From the NCBI GenBank assembly GCA_038534295.1, contig JBCAXA010000001.1:1364001-1428000 (forward strand): a DNA stretch of 64,000 nucleotides. Direction: 5' to 3'. The notes below the pieces were generated by a model. The model was not told the DNA's origin. It saw only the letters and a program-made list of their open reading frames with translations, and did no database searches. Positions 1-8,600 of the stretch are shown piece after piece (the first letter of the stretch is position 1; every line of letters starts with the position of its first letter). A program made the position numbers and the translations under genes. This DNA comes from JBCAXA01 sp038534295. GTDB taxonomy: Bacteria; Pseudomonadota; Gammaproteobacteria; Steroidobacterales; Woeseiaceae.

Positions 1-1014
1 CGGTTGGCGTTGCTTGCGGCATTGCTGGCACTTAGTCCAACGCAGTCTGCGCCGTTGGTGGATGCCGGCTATCAGGAAGCGGTGTTCAGCGTGTCATCGT
101 TGCCGGCTTATTCGACGTTCTTCCGAGACGTGGCTGGGTGGGAGCAACTGGCTGCCGGGCCAGTGCCGCGCCAACAATTGGATGCCTGGCGACTGGCCAA
201 GGACGTTTCGGCAAGATTTACCGTCTTCGGTAATCGAGGGACGAACCGCGGATTTGTTCGACTGATCGAATTTACTAACGTCGCGCAAAAACAGATCCGA
301 TCGAACGCTCAATCGTGGGACACCGGCGGTTGGTTCGACGTTAATACTCGCGTCGCGAACATGAGCGCGAAATTTGCCGAACTGCAGGCCGACGGCTGGC
401 AAGCGACGAGTGACCCGGTCCAGTTTCGGTTTGGGCCGTTTGTCGTGATTGAGTGGCTGGCCCGAGGGCCCGACGGCATCGTGCTTGCGATGATCGAGCG
501 CGTGCAGCCGCCGCTCGAAGGTTATCCCGAGCTACGCGAATTGAGCCGGTTGTTCAACGCAACGCAGGTGGTCACCGATCTCGACGACGCGCAGCGCTTC
601 TATATCGATACCCTGGGTTTCAAAACGTATCTCGAGCATCGCGGTGCCAGCCCGGAAGAAGGGCCGAATGTACTCGGTATTCCGCACAATCTTGCCGACG
701 ACATCGAGCGTGATGTTGTTATCGTTCATCCGCACGGTATTAATGAGGGCTCAGTCGAACTGCTTGCGTTCAACGGTCTCACCGGAGCCGACTTTGCCGC
801 CGATGCAGCACCTCCCAACCTCGGCATTCTCATGTTGCGATTTCCGGCCAGCGACATCGAGATATTGCACGCGCGTCTCGTCGAACACCGAGTGGAGGTT
901 GTCTATCCACCGACCGACATCGACCTCGAGCCGTATGGCGACGTCCGCATGCTAGGTATTCGCGGCCCCGGTGGAGCTTGGTTGGAATTCTACGAGACGC
1001 GAGCGACGCGGTGA
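1..1014 (+). CDS. Exported two-domain VOC (glyoxalase/dioxygenase-fold) protein, 5' end cut off
   Basis: The reading frame is open at the left edge, so the true start probably lies upstream; the first possible start inside is TTG at 4. The visible N-terminus is a hydrophobic Ala/Leu run ending near Thr-Gln-Ser-Ala, like the end of a signal peptide. Two VOC-type halves follow, about residues 22-165 and 180-333. The second has the typical opening (VVTDLDDAQRFYIDTLGF) and closing Glu (GGAWLEFYE) of bleomycin-resistance/glyoxalase folds. VOC proteins bind divalent metal and act as dioxygenases, isomerases or lyases. It heads a six-gene operon with a second VOC protein and a reductase, which suggests small-molecule catabolism. 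The substrate is unknown. Confidence 0.75.
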   Translation, partial: RLALLAALLALSPTQSAPLVDAGYQEAVFSVSSLPAYSTFFRDVAGWEQLAAGPVPRQQLDAWRLAKDVSARFTVFGNRGTNRGFVRLIEFTNVAQKQIRSNAQSWDTGGWFDVNTRVANMSAKFAELQADGWQATSDPVQFRFGPFVVIEWLARGPDGIVLAMIERVQPPLEGYPELRELSRLFNATQVVTDLDDAQRFYIDTLGFKTYLEHRGASPEEGPNVLGIPHNLADDIERDVVIVHPHGINEGSVELLAFNGLTGADFAADAAPPNLGILMLRFPASDIEILHARLVEHRVEVVYPPTDIDLEPYGDVRMLGIRGPGGAWLEFYETRATR

Positions 1015-1051
1015 CTGCCGGTCCGCGCTCAATCAACGCTCGGAGGTTGCC

Positions 1052-2173
1052 GTGGCGCTAACCGACAGCCCGAGCGTGTCAGATGAACGCGCCGCGGCCC
1101 TCGCAACTTTCGACCGACTGTCAGCCGAACGCACAATCGACGACGACGCCAACTACCAATGGCGTGTGGCGAGGCGGCCGGTCGGCAACGTAACGCCGGA
1201 CGACTTTGCGTGGCACGTGGCTGACGTACCGGAACCCGGTCCGGGCGAGGTCCTGTTGAAAACCCACTATCTCGGCCTGGCGCCGGTCATGCGTTTTTAT
1301 ATGCAGGGCACGGGCGCTGCCGGCGAAGCGGTGCTGGCGCCTGGGGACGTCATCCACGGCCGCGGCGTTGCGCAAATCGTCAAGTCACGCCACGCCGACT
1401 GGCAAGAAGGTCAAATCGTGCAGGGCCAGCTCGGCTGGCAAACGTACAAAGTCTCGGCAATGACGCCGCAAGAAAAATTCTTCGCGATGCCGAATAACGG
1501 CTTGCCGGCGGCCCTCGGCGCCGGCGTTCTTGGTATGACGGGCTTGTCAGCCTACGCCGGATTTTTCCTTTGTGGCGACCCGCAGCCGGACGATCGCATG
1601 GTGCTGTCAGGGGCTGCCGGCGGTGTCGGATCGATGGTCGCGCAAATGGCGAGTCACGTAGTGGGCTGCGATGTGGTCGGTATTGCTGGCGGCGGCGACA
1701 AGTGTCAGTTTATTCGCGAGCTCGGCTGCCGAGGCGCCATCGACTACAAACGCGACGACGTTGCGGCGGCGCTCGACGAGACACAGCCAGACGGCATCGA
1801 TTTGTACTTCGATAACGTCGGCGGTGAGATCCTCGAAGCGTGCCTCGAACGACTTCGTCTCAATGCGCGCGTCGTGTTGTGCGGGTCAATCAGCGAGTAT
1901 ACCCGTGAGGTCCCGTTTGCGCTCTCCAACTACACGCGCCTGCGCCGCTGCGACGCCCGTATGCAGGGCTTTTTCGTCTACAACCATTTGAGTCGCTGGG
2001 ACGAATGCATGGGTAACCTGGCCGACTGGATTCACGACGGCAAGCTGAGACCGGTGCAGGATATTGAAGACGGTTTTCGAAACATGCCCCGAGCGCTTGC
2101 CAATTTGTACTACGGCGCCAACGTCGGCGTGCAGTGCTGCTCGGTACGCGGCGAACCGACCGAATGGCAATAG
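1052..2173 (+). CDS. Zinc-independent medium-chain reductase (CurA / prostaglandin reductase-like), NADPH-dependent
   Basis: About 373 residues. The start chosen is GTG at 1052, preceded by GGAGG at 1042-1046; the longer upstream open frame has no such site. The N-terminal GroES-like half has EPGPGEVLLKTHYLGLAP. A Rossmann nucleotide-binding half follows with AAGGVGSMVAQMA and then YFDNVGGEILE, the signature of the CurA/leukotriene B4 12-hydroxydehydrogenase branch of the MDR superfamily. I see no structural or catalytic zinc cysteine cluster. Members reduce the C=C bond of alpha,beta-unsaturated ketones or aldehydes with NADPH in the cytoplasm. It lies 37 bp after the first VOC gene and 10 bp before the second, so it is probably co-transcribed. 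The family call is confident; the substrate is not. Confidence 0.88.
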   Translation: MALTDSPSVSDERAAALATFDRLSAERTIDDDANYQWRVARRPVGNVTPDDFAWHVADVPEPGPGEVLLKTHYLGLAPVMRFYMQGTGAAGEAVLAPGDVIHGRGVAQIVKSRHADWQEGQIVQGQLGWQTYKVSAMTPQEKFFAMPNNGLPAALGAGVLGMTGLSAYAGFFLCGDPQPDDRMVLSGAAGGVGSMVAQMASHVVGCDVVGIAGGGDKCQFIRELGCRGAIDYKRDDVAAALDETQPDGIDLYFDNVGGEILEACLERLRLNARVVLCGSISEYTREVPFALSNYTRLRRCDARMQGFFVYNHLSRWDECMGNLADWIHDGKLRPVQDIEDGFRNMPRALANLYYGANVGVQCCSVRGEPTEWQ

Positions 2174-2183
2174 GAGCGTTTGC

Positions 2184-2633
2184 ATGAATGCACCGGTTCG
2201 GTTTCAACGGGCCAATTTTGTCGTTGCGGATCTCGATCGCGCGCTCGCGTTTTATCGCGACGTGCTCGGTTTCACCGTGGAATACCGGCTCGGCCACAAC
2301 CCGGAAAGCTATTCGTTCGACGTATTCGACATTCCGACGGACGCGACGATCGGCTTCGCGACGCTGTCGACCGAATCGCAGCAGCGGGTCATGGCGCTGA
2401 CAGAGATCAGGAGCGAATCGATGCAGCCAGCGCCACACCCGCGACGCAGCGCCATCGTGCTCGAAGTCGCCGACCCGGATGCGGTCATCGCCGGTGCACG
2501 CGATCTCGGCCTCACCGTTTACGACGAAGAAATCCTAAAGACGCAGGACGGCCGCGAAGGTCGCGAAATCGGCATCGTCGACTTCGACGACAATCTGATT
2601 GTTATCTACAACATCACGAGCAAAGCCACATGA
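2184..2633 (+). CDS. Single-domain VOC family protein
   Basis: 149 residues. The start is ATG 2184, with a TAGGAG site at 2171-2176 just after the stop of the preceding reductase. The N-terminus (RANFVVADLDRALAFYRDVLGF) is a textbook VOC opening, and the C-terminal half has GREIGIVDFDDNLIVIYN, which carries the usual second-half beta strand. It is one glyoxalase/bleomycin-resistance-type module, cytoplasmic, and probably works as a dimer. Its stop overlaps the start of the MFS gene by ATGA, so the two are translationally coupled. The function is probably linked to the same substrate as the neighbouring reductase and transporter; no specific reaction can be assigned. Confidence 0.85.
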   Translation: MNAPVRFQRANFVVADLDRALAFYRDVLGFTVEYRLGHNPESYSFDVFDIPTDATIGFATLSTESQQRVMALTEIRSESMQPAPHPRRSAIVLEVADPDAVIAGARDLGLTVYDEEILKTQDGREGREIGIVDFDDNLIVIYNITSKAT

Positions 2634-3946
2634 GCCGCGAAGCTCCCTATCCGTCAGCTCGGGCCGGTTGGTCTCTCGTCGTCATGCTGACGCTCGCCTA
2701 CATTCTTAGCTTTGTCGACCGGGCTGTGCTCGGATTGCTCGTCGAGCCGATCAAGGCGGAGTTTGCCCTTTCCGATATCCAAATCAGTTGGCTACTAAGC
2801 GCGTTCACGTTCGTGTACGGCTTCGTCGGCATCGCGATGGGCTGGCTCATCGATCGCAGCCGGCGCATTTGGATCATCATCGGCGGCATGGTGTTTTGGT
2901 CGCTGGCGACCGTCGCGACTGGACTCGCTCGCAGCTATCCGCAGCTTTTCATTGCAAGAATGGGGGTTGGCGTCGGCGAAGCGACGCTGAGCCCCGCCAC
3001 GTTTTCGATGATCGGCGACAGCTTCCCACCGGAGCGACGGGCAAAACCGATTGCGTTTTACTCAGCGGCACTGCCGCTCGGTTATGGTGTCGCCGCACTG
3101 ATTAGCGGAACGGTTATCGCTTGGTCGGAAAGTGCTAGCGCGCCGATCCTACCGCTGTTCGGCGAACTGGCGCCGTGGCGTTTCACGCTGGTGGTCGTTG
3201 GCTTGCCGGGTTTCGTACTGGCGCTCGCGTTCTTACTGCTGCGCGAACCGGCGCGACGCTCAGTGCCGCAAGTCGCCGGTGTCGTCGCCGGCAATCAATT
3301 TTCGGATGCACTTACGTATTTGTGGCGCAACAGAACGCTGTATGCGGGCTTCGTGCTCATCGTTTGCACGATGACGGCCATTGCCTACAGCCAGCAGTTT
3401 CTCGCGGCGACGTTTGAGCGAACGTGGGGCTGGCCGGCGCAAAAATTTGCAATCATCAACGGCATCGCCATTCTACTAATCGGACCCGCGACCATGCTGC
3501 TCACGGGGTTTATCTCCGACGCCTGGAGCAACCGCCGCCGGATCGACGCACCACTGCAATTGCTCTACGCCGGATTCTTTTTGATGGTACCGACGGCGAC
3601 ACTGCCGTTTTTTATGCCGACGGCAGCGACGTCGTTCGCAATGCTGTGCATCAACACGGCGGGCATCGGCATCGTGTCGGCCATTGGCGTGACGGCACTG
3701 TTGCCGATCACGCCGCCGCAGATCCGTGGCCAGATCGTCGCGATCTACTATTTGTGCATCAGCTTGTTCGGATCGTTAGGACCACTGGTGTCCGGCTATC
3801 TATCCAGCAAGGTCTTCGGCGAGGACCAGTTGGGCTATGCGCTCGCCTGCGTGCCCATCATCTTCGCCATAGCACCGATCGTGCTGATGCCACAAACGCG
3901 ACGGCTGTACGTTGAGCAGCTGAAACGCTTATCGGGATCGACGTAA
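2630..3946 (+). CDS. MFS transporter, spinster-like
   Basis: 438 residues, about 12 hydrophobic segments. The ATG at 2630 overlaps the preceding stop (ATGA). The in-frame 150 codons upstream are only the shadow of the VOC gene. The first helices carry LAYILSFVDRAVLGLLVEPI, and the loop 2-3 region has GWLIDRSRR, a form of the MFS motif A. ARMGVGVGEATLSPA in helix 4 is characteristic of the spinster/Spns subfamily. It is an inner-membrane secondary transporter, likely exporting or importing the organic substrate handled by the operon. In proteobacteria this subfamily often sits in aromatic or steroid degradation loci, which fits the VOC and reductase neighbours, but the substrate is inferred only. 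Confidence 0.9.
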   Translation: MSREAPYPSARAGWSLVVMLTLAYILSFVDRAVLGLLVEPIKAEFALSDIQISWLLSAFTFVYGFVGIAMGWLIDRSRRIWIIIGGMVFWSLATVATGLARSYPQLFIARMGVGVGEATLSPATFSMIGDSFPPERRAKPIAFYSAALPLGYGVAALISGTVIAWSESASAPILPLFGELAPWRFTLVVVGLPGFVLALAFLLLREPARRSVPQVAGVVAGNQFSDALTYLWRNRTLYAGFVLIVCTMTAIAYSQQFLAATFERTWGWPAQKFAIINGIAILLIGPATMLLTGFISDAWSNRRRIDAPLQLLYAGFFLMVPTATLPFFMPTAATSFAMLCINTAGIGIVSAIGVTALLPITPPQIRGQIVAIYYLCISLFGSLGPLVSGYLSSKVFGEDQLGYALACVPIIFAIAPIVLMPQTRRLYVEQLKRLSGST

Positions 3947-3951
3947 TCGAC

Positions 3952-4731
3952 ATGCGCTTCGGCTATGCGGACACCGCTGACGGTCAAGTCCATTGGCGCT
4001 CGCTCGGCGAGCGCAGCGACCAGCCCGACCTCTGGCTCCTGCATCCAGCGCCATTCACCGGACACTTCTTTGAGCAGGTGATGCCGCATCTCGCCGTTAA
4101 TCGGCGGGTCATTGCACCGGACTACCCAGGTTACGGCGGGTCGTTTTCGCCAAGCTCGACACCTTCTATCGGGACGTATGCGACCGCGTTGCTCGAGGCT
4201 GCTGGCAAACCACGGCAGCCCATCGATGTGCTGGGTTTTCACACCGGCTGCCTGGTCGCCGCGGAAATGGCGCTGCTCGATGCTCCCAACGTGGGTCGAT
4301 TAATGCTGATCGACGTGCCGGCGTTCTCGAAAGAACAGCAGGAATCGATTCGAAATAGCATGGACGATCCGGCGCCGCTGTCGACAGACATCGGTTCAGT
4401 TACCGGGCTTTGGCAGCAAGCGGTCATCAAGCGCGCCGAGACGGATGGTATCGATGCGGCCGTTGCGCTGTTTGCCGACGCGCTGCGCCACGGCAACCGG
4501 TGGATGGCCGCCTTCGACGCCGCGTTCCGCTATCCGGTCGACGAGCGCTTCGCCGAGCTGCGTGCGACCGTACACGTCGTTGCCACACAGTCGGGCTTGC
4601 TCGACGCGAGTCGCCGCGCCGCCAAACTGATCCCGAGCGCGACGCTGACAGAACGGCTCGACATCGAGCGCAGCGTCATGCACGAATCGGCAGAGCAGAT
4701 TGGGCCAGCTGTGTTAAACCTACTCGACTAG
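3952..4731 (+). CDS. Alpha/beta-hydrolase-fold protein with His at the nucleophile position
   Basis: 259 residues, ATG 5 bp after the MFS stop. The fold is recognisable: strand and oxyanion region LWLLHPAPFTG, DYPGYGGS after the second strand, and a nucleophile elbow at residues 95-99. The elbow reads G-F-H-T-G, so residue 97 (codon CAC at 4240-4242) is His where canonical enzymes have Ser, Cys or Asp. A C-terminal His occurs in the SVMHES segment, where the catalytic His is expected. It may therefore be a non-hydrolytic member (cofactor-independent oxygenase or lyase-like), or an enzyme using another nucleophile. It belongs to the same operon as the VOC proteins and the reductase. Confidence 0.82.
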   Translation: MRFGYADTADGQVHWRSLGERSDQPDLWLLHPAPFTGHFFEQVMPHLAVNRRVIAPDYPGYGGSFSPSSTPSIGTYATALLEAAGKPRQPIDVLGFHTGCLVAAEMALLDAPNVGRLMLIDVPAFSKEQQESIRNSMDDPAPLSTDIGSVTGLWQQAVIKRAETDGIDAAVALFADALRHGNRWMAAFDAAFRYPVDERFAELRATVHVVATQSGLLDASRRAAKLIPSATLTERLDIERSVMHESAEQIGPAVLNLLD

Positions 4732-4748
4732 CCGAAAACCCCTGTCCG

Positions 4749-5588
4749 ATGCACAAAATGGGCTACCACCTTGGCCTACCCGCCTGGGCATTTCCTGGTT
4801 GGCGCGATACGTACTTCGTCGACAACCCGAGTCGCCTTTCGAGCTATGCCAGCGTCTTCAACACCGTCGAGGGCAACACGACGTTTTACGGCACGCCCGA
4901 CGCAAACACGGTTGCGCGCTGGCGCGATGCCGTTGCTGGCACCGATTTTCGCTTCTGTCTAAAGCTCCCGCGTGAAGTGACGCACGAGCATCGTCCCGAC
5001 TTTGTCGCGTTGGATGCGTTCCTCGCGGTCATCGAACCGCTAGCTGATCACTTGGGACCGCTGCTCGTGCAGTTTCCGGCCGACATCGGGCCGGCAGAGA
5101 TCGGCTCGATAGAGCTTGTACTCGAGCGTATCGCCGGGCGCTACGGCGCCGCGGTAGAAGTGCGTCATCCAGCGCTGTTCGCAGCGCCCGAGATTCTCGC
5201 GCCAATGCTCGAGCGCCACGCCGCCGGCCGGGTCGCACTCGATGCGCGGCCGCTGCACCTGGGCGACCGGCAACACCCGGAAGTGCTGGCGGCTTTGCAC
5301 AAGAAACCGGACCTACCGGTACTGCCAGAAACGATGGGCGAACTGGCATTTGTGCGGCTCGTGCTGCACCCGGACCTGCCGAGCAACGAACCCTATATAA
5401 AGGAGTGGGTCACGCGCACCGCCGGCTATCTCGCCGACGACATCGACGTTTGGATGATGATCCACTGCCCGAACAACCAGCACTGCCCAACGCTGGCGCT
5501 GGATTTTCACAATCGCTTGCGACGAAAACGACCCGACATAAGCCCATTGCCGGCCTGGCCGGTGCCGCAACAAATGTCCTTGGTGTGA
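4749..5588 (+). CDS. DUF72 family protein
   Basis: 279 residues; start ATG 4749, with a second in-frame ATG three codons later. The N-terminus (LGLPAWAFPGWRDTYF), followed by NTVEGNTTFYGTP and FRFCLKLPREVTHE, is the DUF72 (YecE-like) signature, a TIM-barrel fold of unknown biochemical function. WMMIHCPNNQHCP near the C-terminus is the usual conserved end. It is the last gene of the plus-strand operon, 17 bp after the hydrolase. A sigma-70-like promoter for the next, unrelated gene follows directly. The family assignment is strong; the role is unknown. Confidence 0.88.
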   Translation: MHKMGYHLGLPAWAFPGWRDTYFVDNPSRLSSYASVFNTVEGNTTFYGTPDANTVARWRDAVAGTDFRFCLKLPREVTHEHRPDFVALDAFLAVIEPLADHLGPLLVQFPADIGPAEIGSIELVLERIAGRYGAAVEVRHPALFAAPEILAPMLERHAAGRVALDARPLHLGDRQHPEVLAALHKKPDLPVLPETMGELAFVRLVLHPDLPSNEPYIKEWVTRTAGYLADDIDVWMMIHCPNNQHCPTLALDFHNRLRRKRPDISPLPAWPVPQQMSLV

Positions 5589-5622
5589 ACCAGTTCAGGG
5601 TTGCGGGTGCGACGGCTGTGGT

Positions 5623-5651
5623 TTGGGCACCACAGGTCTCTGCACTATGAT
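5623..5651 (+). promoter_or_regulatory. Predicted sigma-70 promoter of the giant repeat protein
   Basis: TTGGGC at 5623-5628 and TATGAT at 5646-5651 are separated by 17 bp in the only gap (95 bp) before the 7.4-kb gene. The start codon lies 33 bp downstream with AGGGG and AGGA purine stretches before it. The -10 matches well and the -35 matches half; this is a prediction from sequence only. Confidence 0.5.
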
Positions 5652-5683
5652 GGACGCGCAACGCGCTTAGGGGATTTAGGAAT

Positions 5684-8600
5684 ATGCTGGGAAGCCAAGC
5701 CGGCAGCGGCCTTCGCCGCTGGACCGTTCGCTGCGCCATAGTTGCGCTAACCGCCCTCGCCACCCTCAACGCACACGCGGTACCCGTGTGCTCAACCGGC
5801 ACGAACGGCATCGTATCGGTGACGGCTGCTGCTACGCGCGTCAACGTTTACTACGCGGCGCCCGACCCAGCGCCCGGCGAAACCGTCGTATTGGCTGGCG
5901 CTGCATCGATCCCGATCGATACGACGCTCGGCGGTCAGGCAACGAATCTGCACCCGTCGGTATCGACGACGATCGCTGCCGGCGACGTCTTGGTTGTCGT
6001 GCAAATGATCGGCGCGGAAATCGACACGACGGACAATCAACAAACGACCGGCGACTACGGCGATGGACCCGGCGGTCTCGAACAAGCCGGTAGCATTAAC
6101 AACGCCAATTTCACGGCTGGCCTTTACGAATTTGTCGTCGCCACCGGCCCGGTGACCGGCGGCGCCATTCCTATCGAAGGCGCCGGCGCCGGCAACGGCC
6201 TCATCAATACGTACGTCAATTCGAACGTCACGACGGCGACGCTTGGCTTTCGTCGCTATCAGGTCATCAAAGTGCCGCAGTTTTCGCGGTTAGCGCTGTC
6301 GGGCGAAATCGTTTCGGATCGCTGGAACGGTCGCTGGGGCGGCATCACTGCCATCAATGTGCGCGAAAACCTGGCGCTCGCTGGCGGCTCGTTTAATGCC
6401 GACGGTCGCGGCTTTCGCGGCGGCCAGTTTTTCCCGGAGCGCTCCGACAACACGTCAGGACTTGCCGGCAACTTTGGCTTTAAAGGCGAAGGCATTGCCG
6501 GCCTGCCGCAACGCTTGTTCTCTCGCGTGTTGCTCGCCGAACAGCCGGCCACGAACGGCGAAGAGACCGGCCCGATCGGCTACGCCGGCGTCGACGATTT
6601 GGGGCCTGCCGGCACGGCGTGGACGCGTGACACCGGTCAGGGCGCACCGGGCACTGCCGGATCAGGCGGTGGCGGCGGCGAAGACGCCGGCGGCGGTGGC
6701 GGGGGCAACTTTGCCCGTGGCGGTCGCGGCGGTGAGGGGGTCGACGGCGCTGACACGGAAGGCTTCGGCGCAGCCTCGTTCCCACAACATTTCCCGTCCA
6801 CAGCCGCTCGACTGGTCATGGGCGGCGGCGGCGGCGCCAGCAACGGTGACGACACCGGCGCGCTCGACCTGACGGTCTCTAGCGGACAAGCGGGCGGCGG
6901 CATCGTTTTCGTGCGCTCGACGGCAATCACCGCGGCCGGCGGCGGCACGGTATCTGCTGACGGCGACTCCGGTGGCACCGCAGCATCTGAGGGCGGCGGC
7001 GGCGGCGGTGCCGGCGGCACGGTGCTCGTGCACACCGATAACTCCACCGTAGACGGCTTCGGCTTCTCGGCGATCGGCGGGGCCGGTGGCTCTAGTTTGC
7101 AGACACTGGATGGCGGTGGTGGCGGCGGTTCCGGCGGCGTTATCTGGTTGTCCGATACGACCGTTGGTTCGGCATCGTTTACGACGGGCGGCGGCGCAGC
7201 CGGTACCGGCGCATCCGGTGGCGTCTACAACGGTGCGGCGGGTGGCGACGGCGCATCGCTGTCGATCACGCCGATTGCCGCCTTTGACTGCAATTTCGTC
7301 ACGCTCGGCATTGCCAAGTCACTCACCGACCAAACACGCGTTGGCACGACAGGCGCCGTATTCGATCTGACCTTCACGCTGACCGTTGAGAATCTCGGCG
7401 CGAATGACGCGATTAACGTGCAAGTCAGCGACGATCTCGACGCCGACTTCCCGGGCGCGGCATCGATTGCTGTGCAGGGCACGCCGACGCTCGACGGGTT
7501 CAGCGCTCCGGCCGCACCGTTCGATGCCGATACGCAATCGAACCTCCTAGCAGGCACGGACACCCTGCCCGCTGGCACGACCCGCACCATCGTTTACACC
7601 GTGCGTGTCGACTTCGGCGCGGCTCCTGGCCCGTTTGCGACGCAGGCAGAAGTTACCAGTTCGCAGATTGCCGGCGGTTTCGCCCAGGTGCTCGATTTAT
7701 CCGATGACGGTCTGGATCCGGACGCCGACGGCGACGGCGATCCGTCCGAGACCATTGCACAAGGTGGCGATACCAACGAGAACGACGCGACGACGGTCGT
7801 CGTCGACCTCGTGGTAGCGCCGGCGGCTTGCACCTTCAATCCGAACCCGGCGCTGCCCAACGATCTCGTTACCGCGACGTGCACCGGTGTGGAAAGCGGC
7901 GGCAGCGTTACGATCCCGGGCATGGTTTGCGCCGCGGAAAGCGGCGGCGAAGTCGTTTGCACCGGCACCGCGAGTGTGATCGGCAGCAACCCCGACGTCA
8001 CGACGCGCGATGCGGTCGGCAACGAAACCACCGACCCCGGCGATCTGCGCGTGCTCCCAGACACCGACGGTGACGGCATCCCCGACAACATCGAAGGGAC
8101 CGGCGACACGGACGGTGACGGCATCCCGGACAACGAGGACCCGGACAGCGACAACGACGGCATTCTCGATGCGAACGAGGTCTCGACGTTGCCGCCACTG
8201 ACCGGCCTCGACACCGACAACGACGGCATCGACGACGCGATCGACGTCGACCAGACCGGCGGCACCGACGCCAACGGCAACGGTATCGACGACGCCTTTG
8301 AACCGAACGACACCGACGGGGACGGAACTCCGGACTATCAGGATATCGATTCCGACAACGATCGCATTCCCGACATTATTGAAGGGGCCGGCGACAGCGA
8401 CGGCGACGGCAACGCCGACTACCTCGATCTCGACAGCGACAACGACGGTATCAGCGACAGCCTCGAGGCCGACAATCTGCCGCTGTTTGCCGGTAACGAT
8501 GCCGACAACGACGGTATCGACGACGCGTTCGATGTCGACGTGACGGGCGGCGTCGACGCCAATACCAACGGTATCGACGATGCGGCCGAGCCGATTGATA

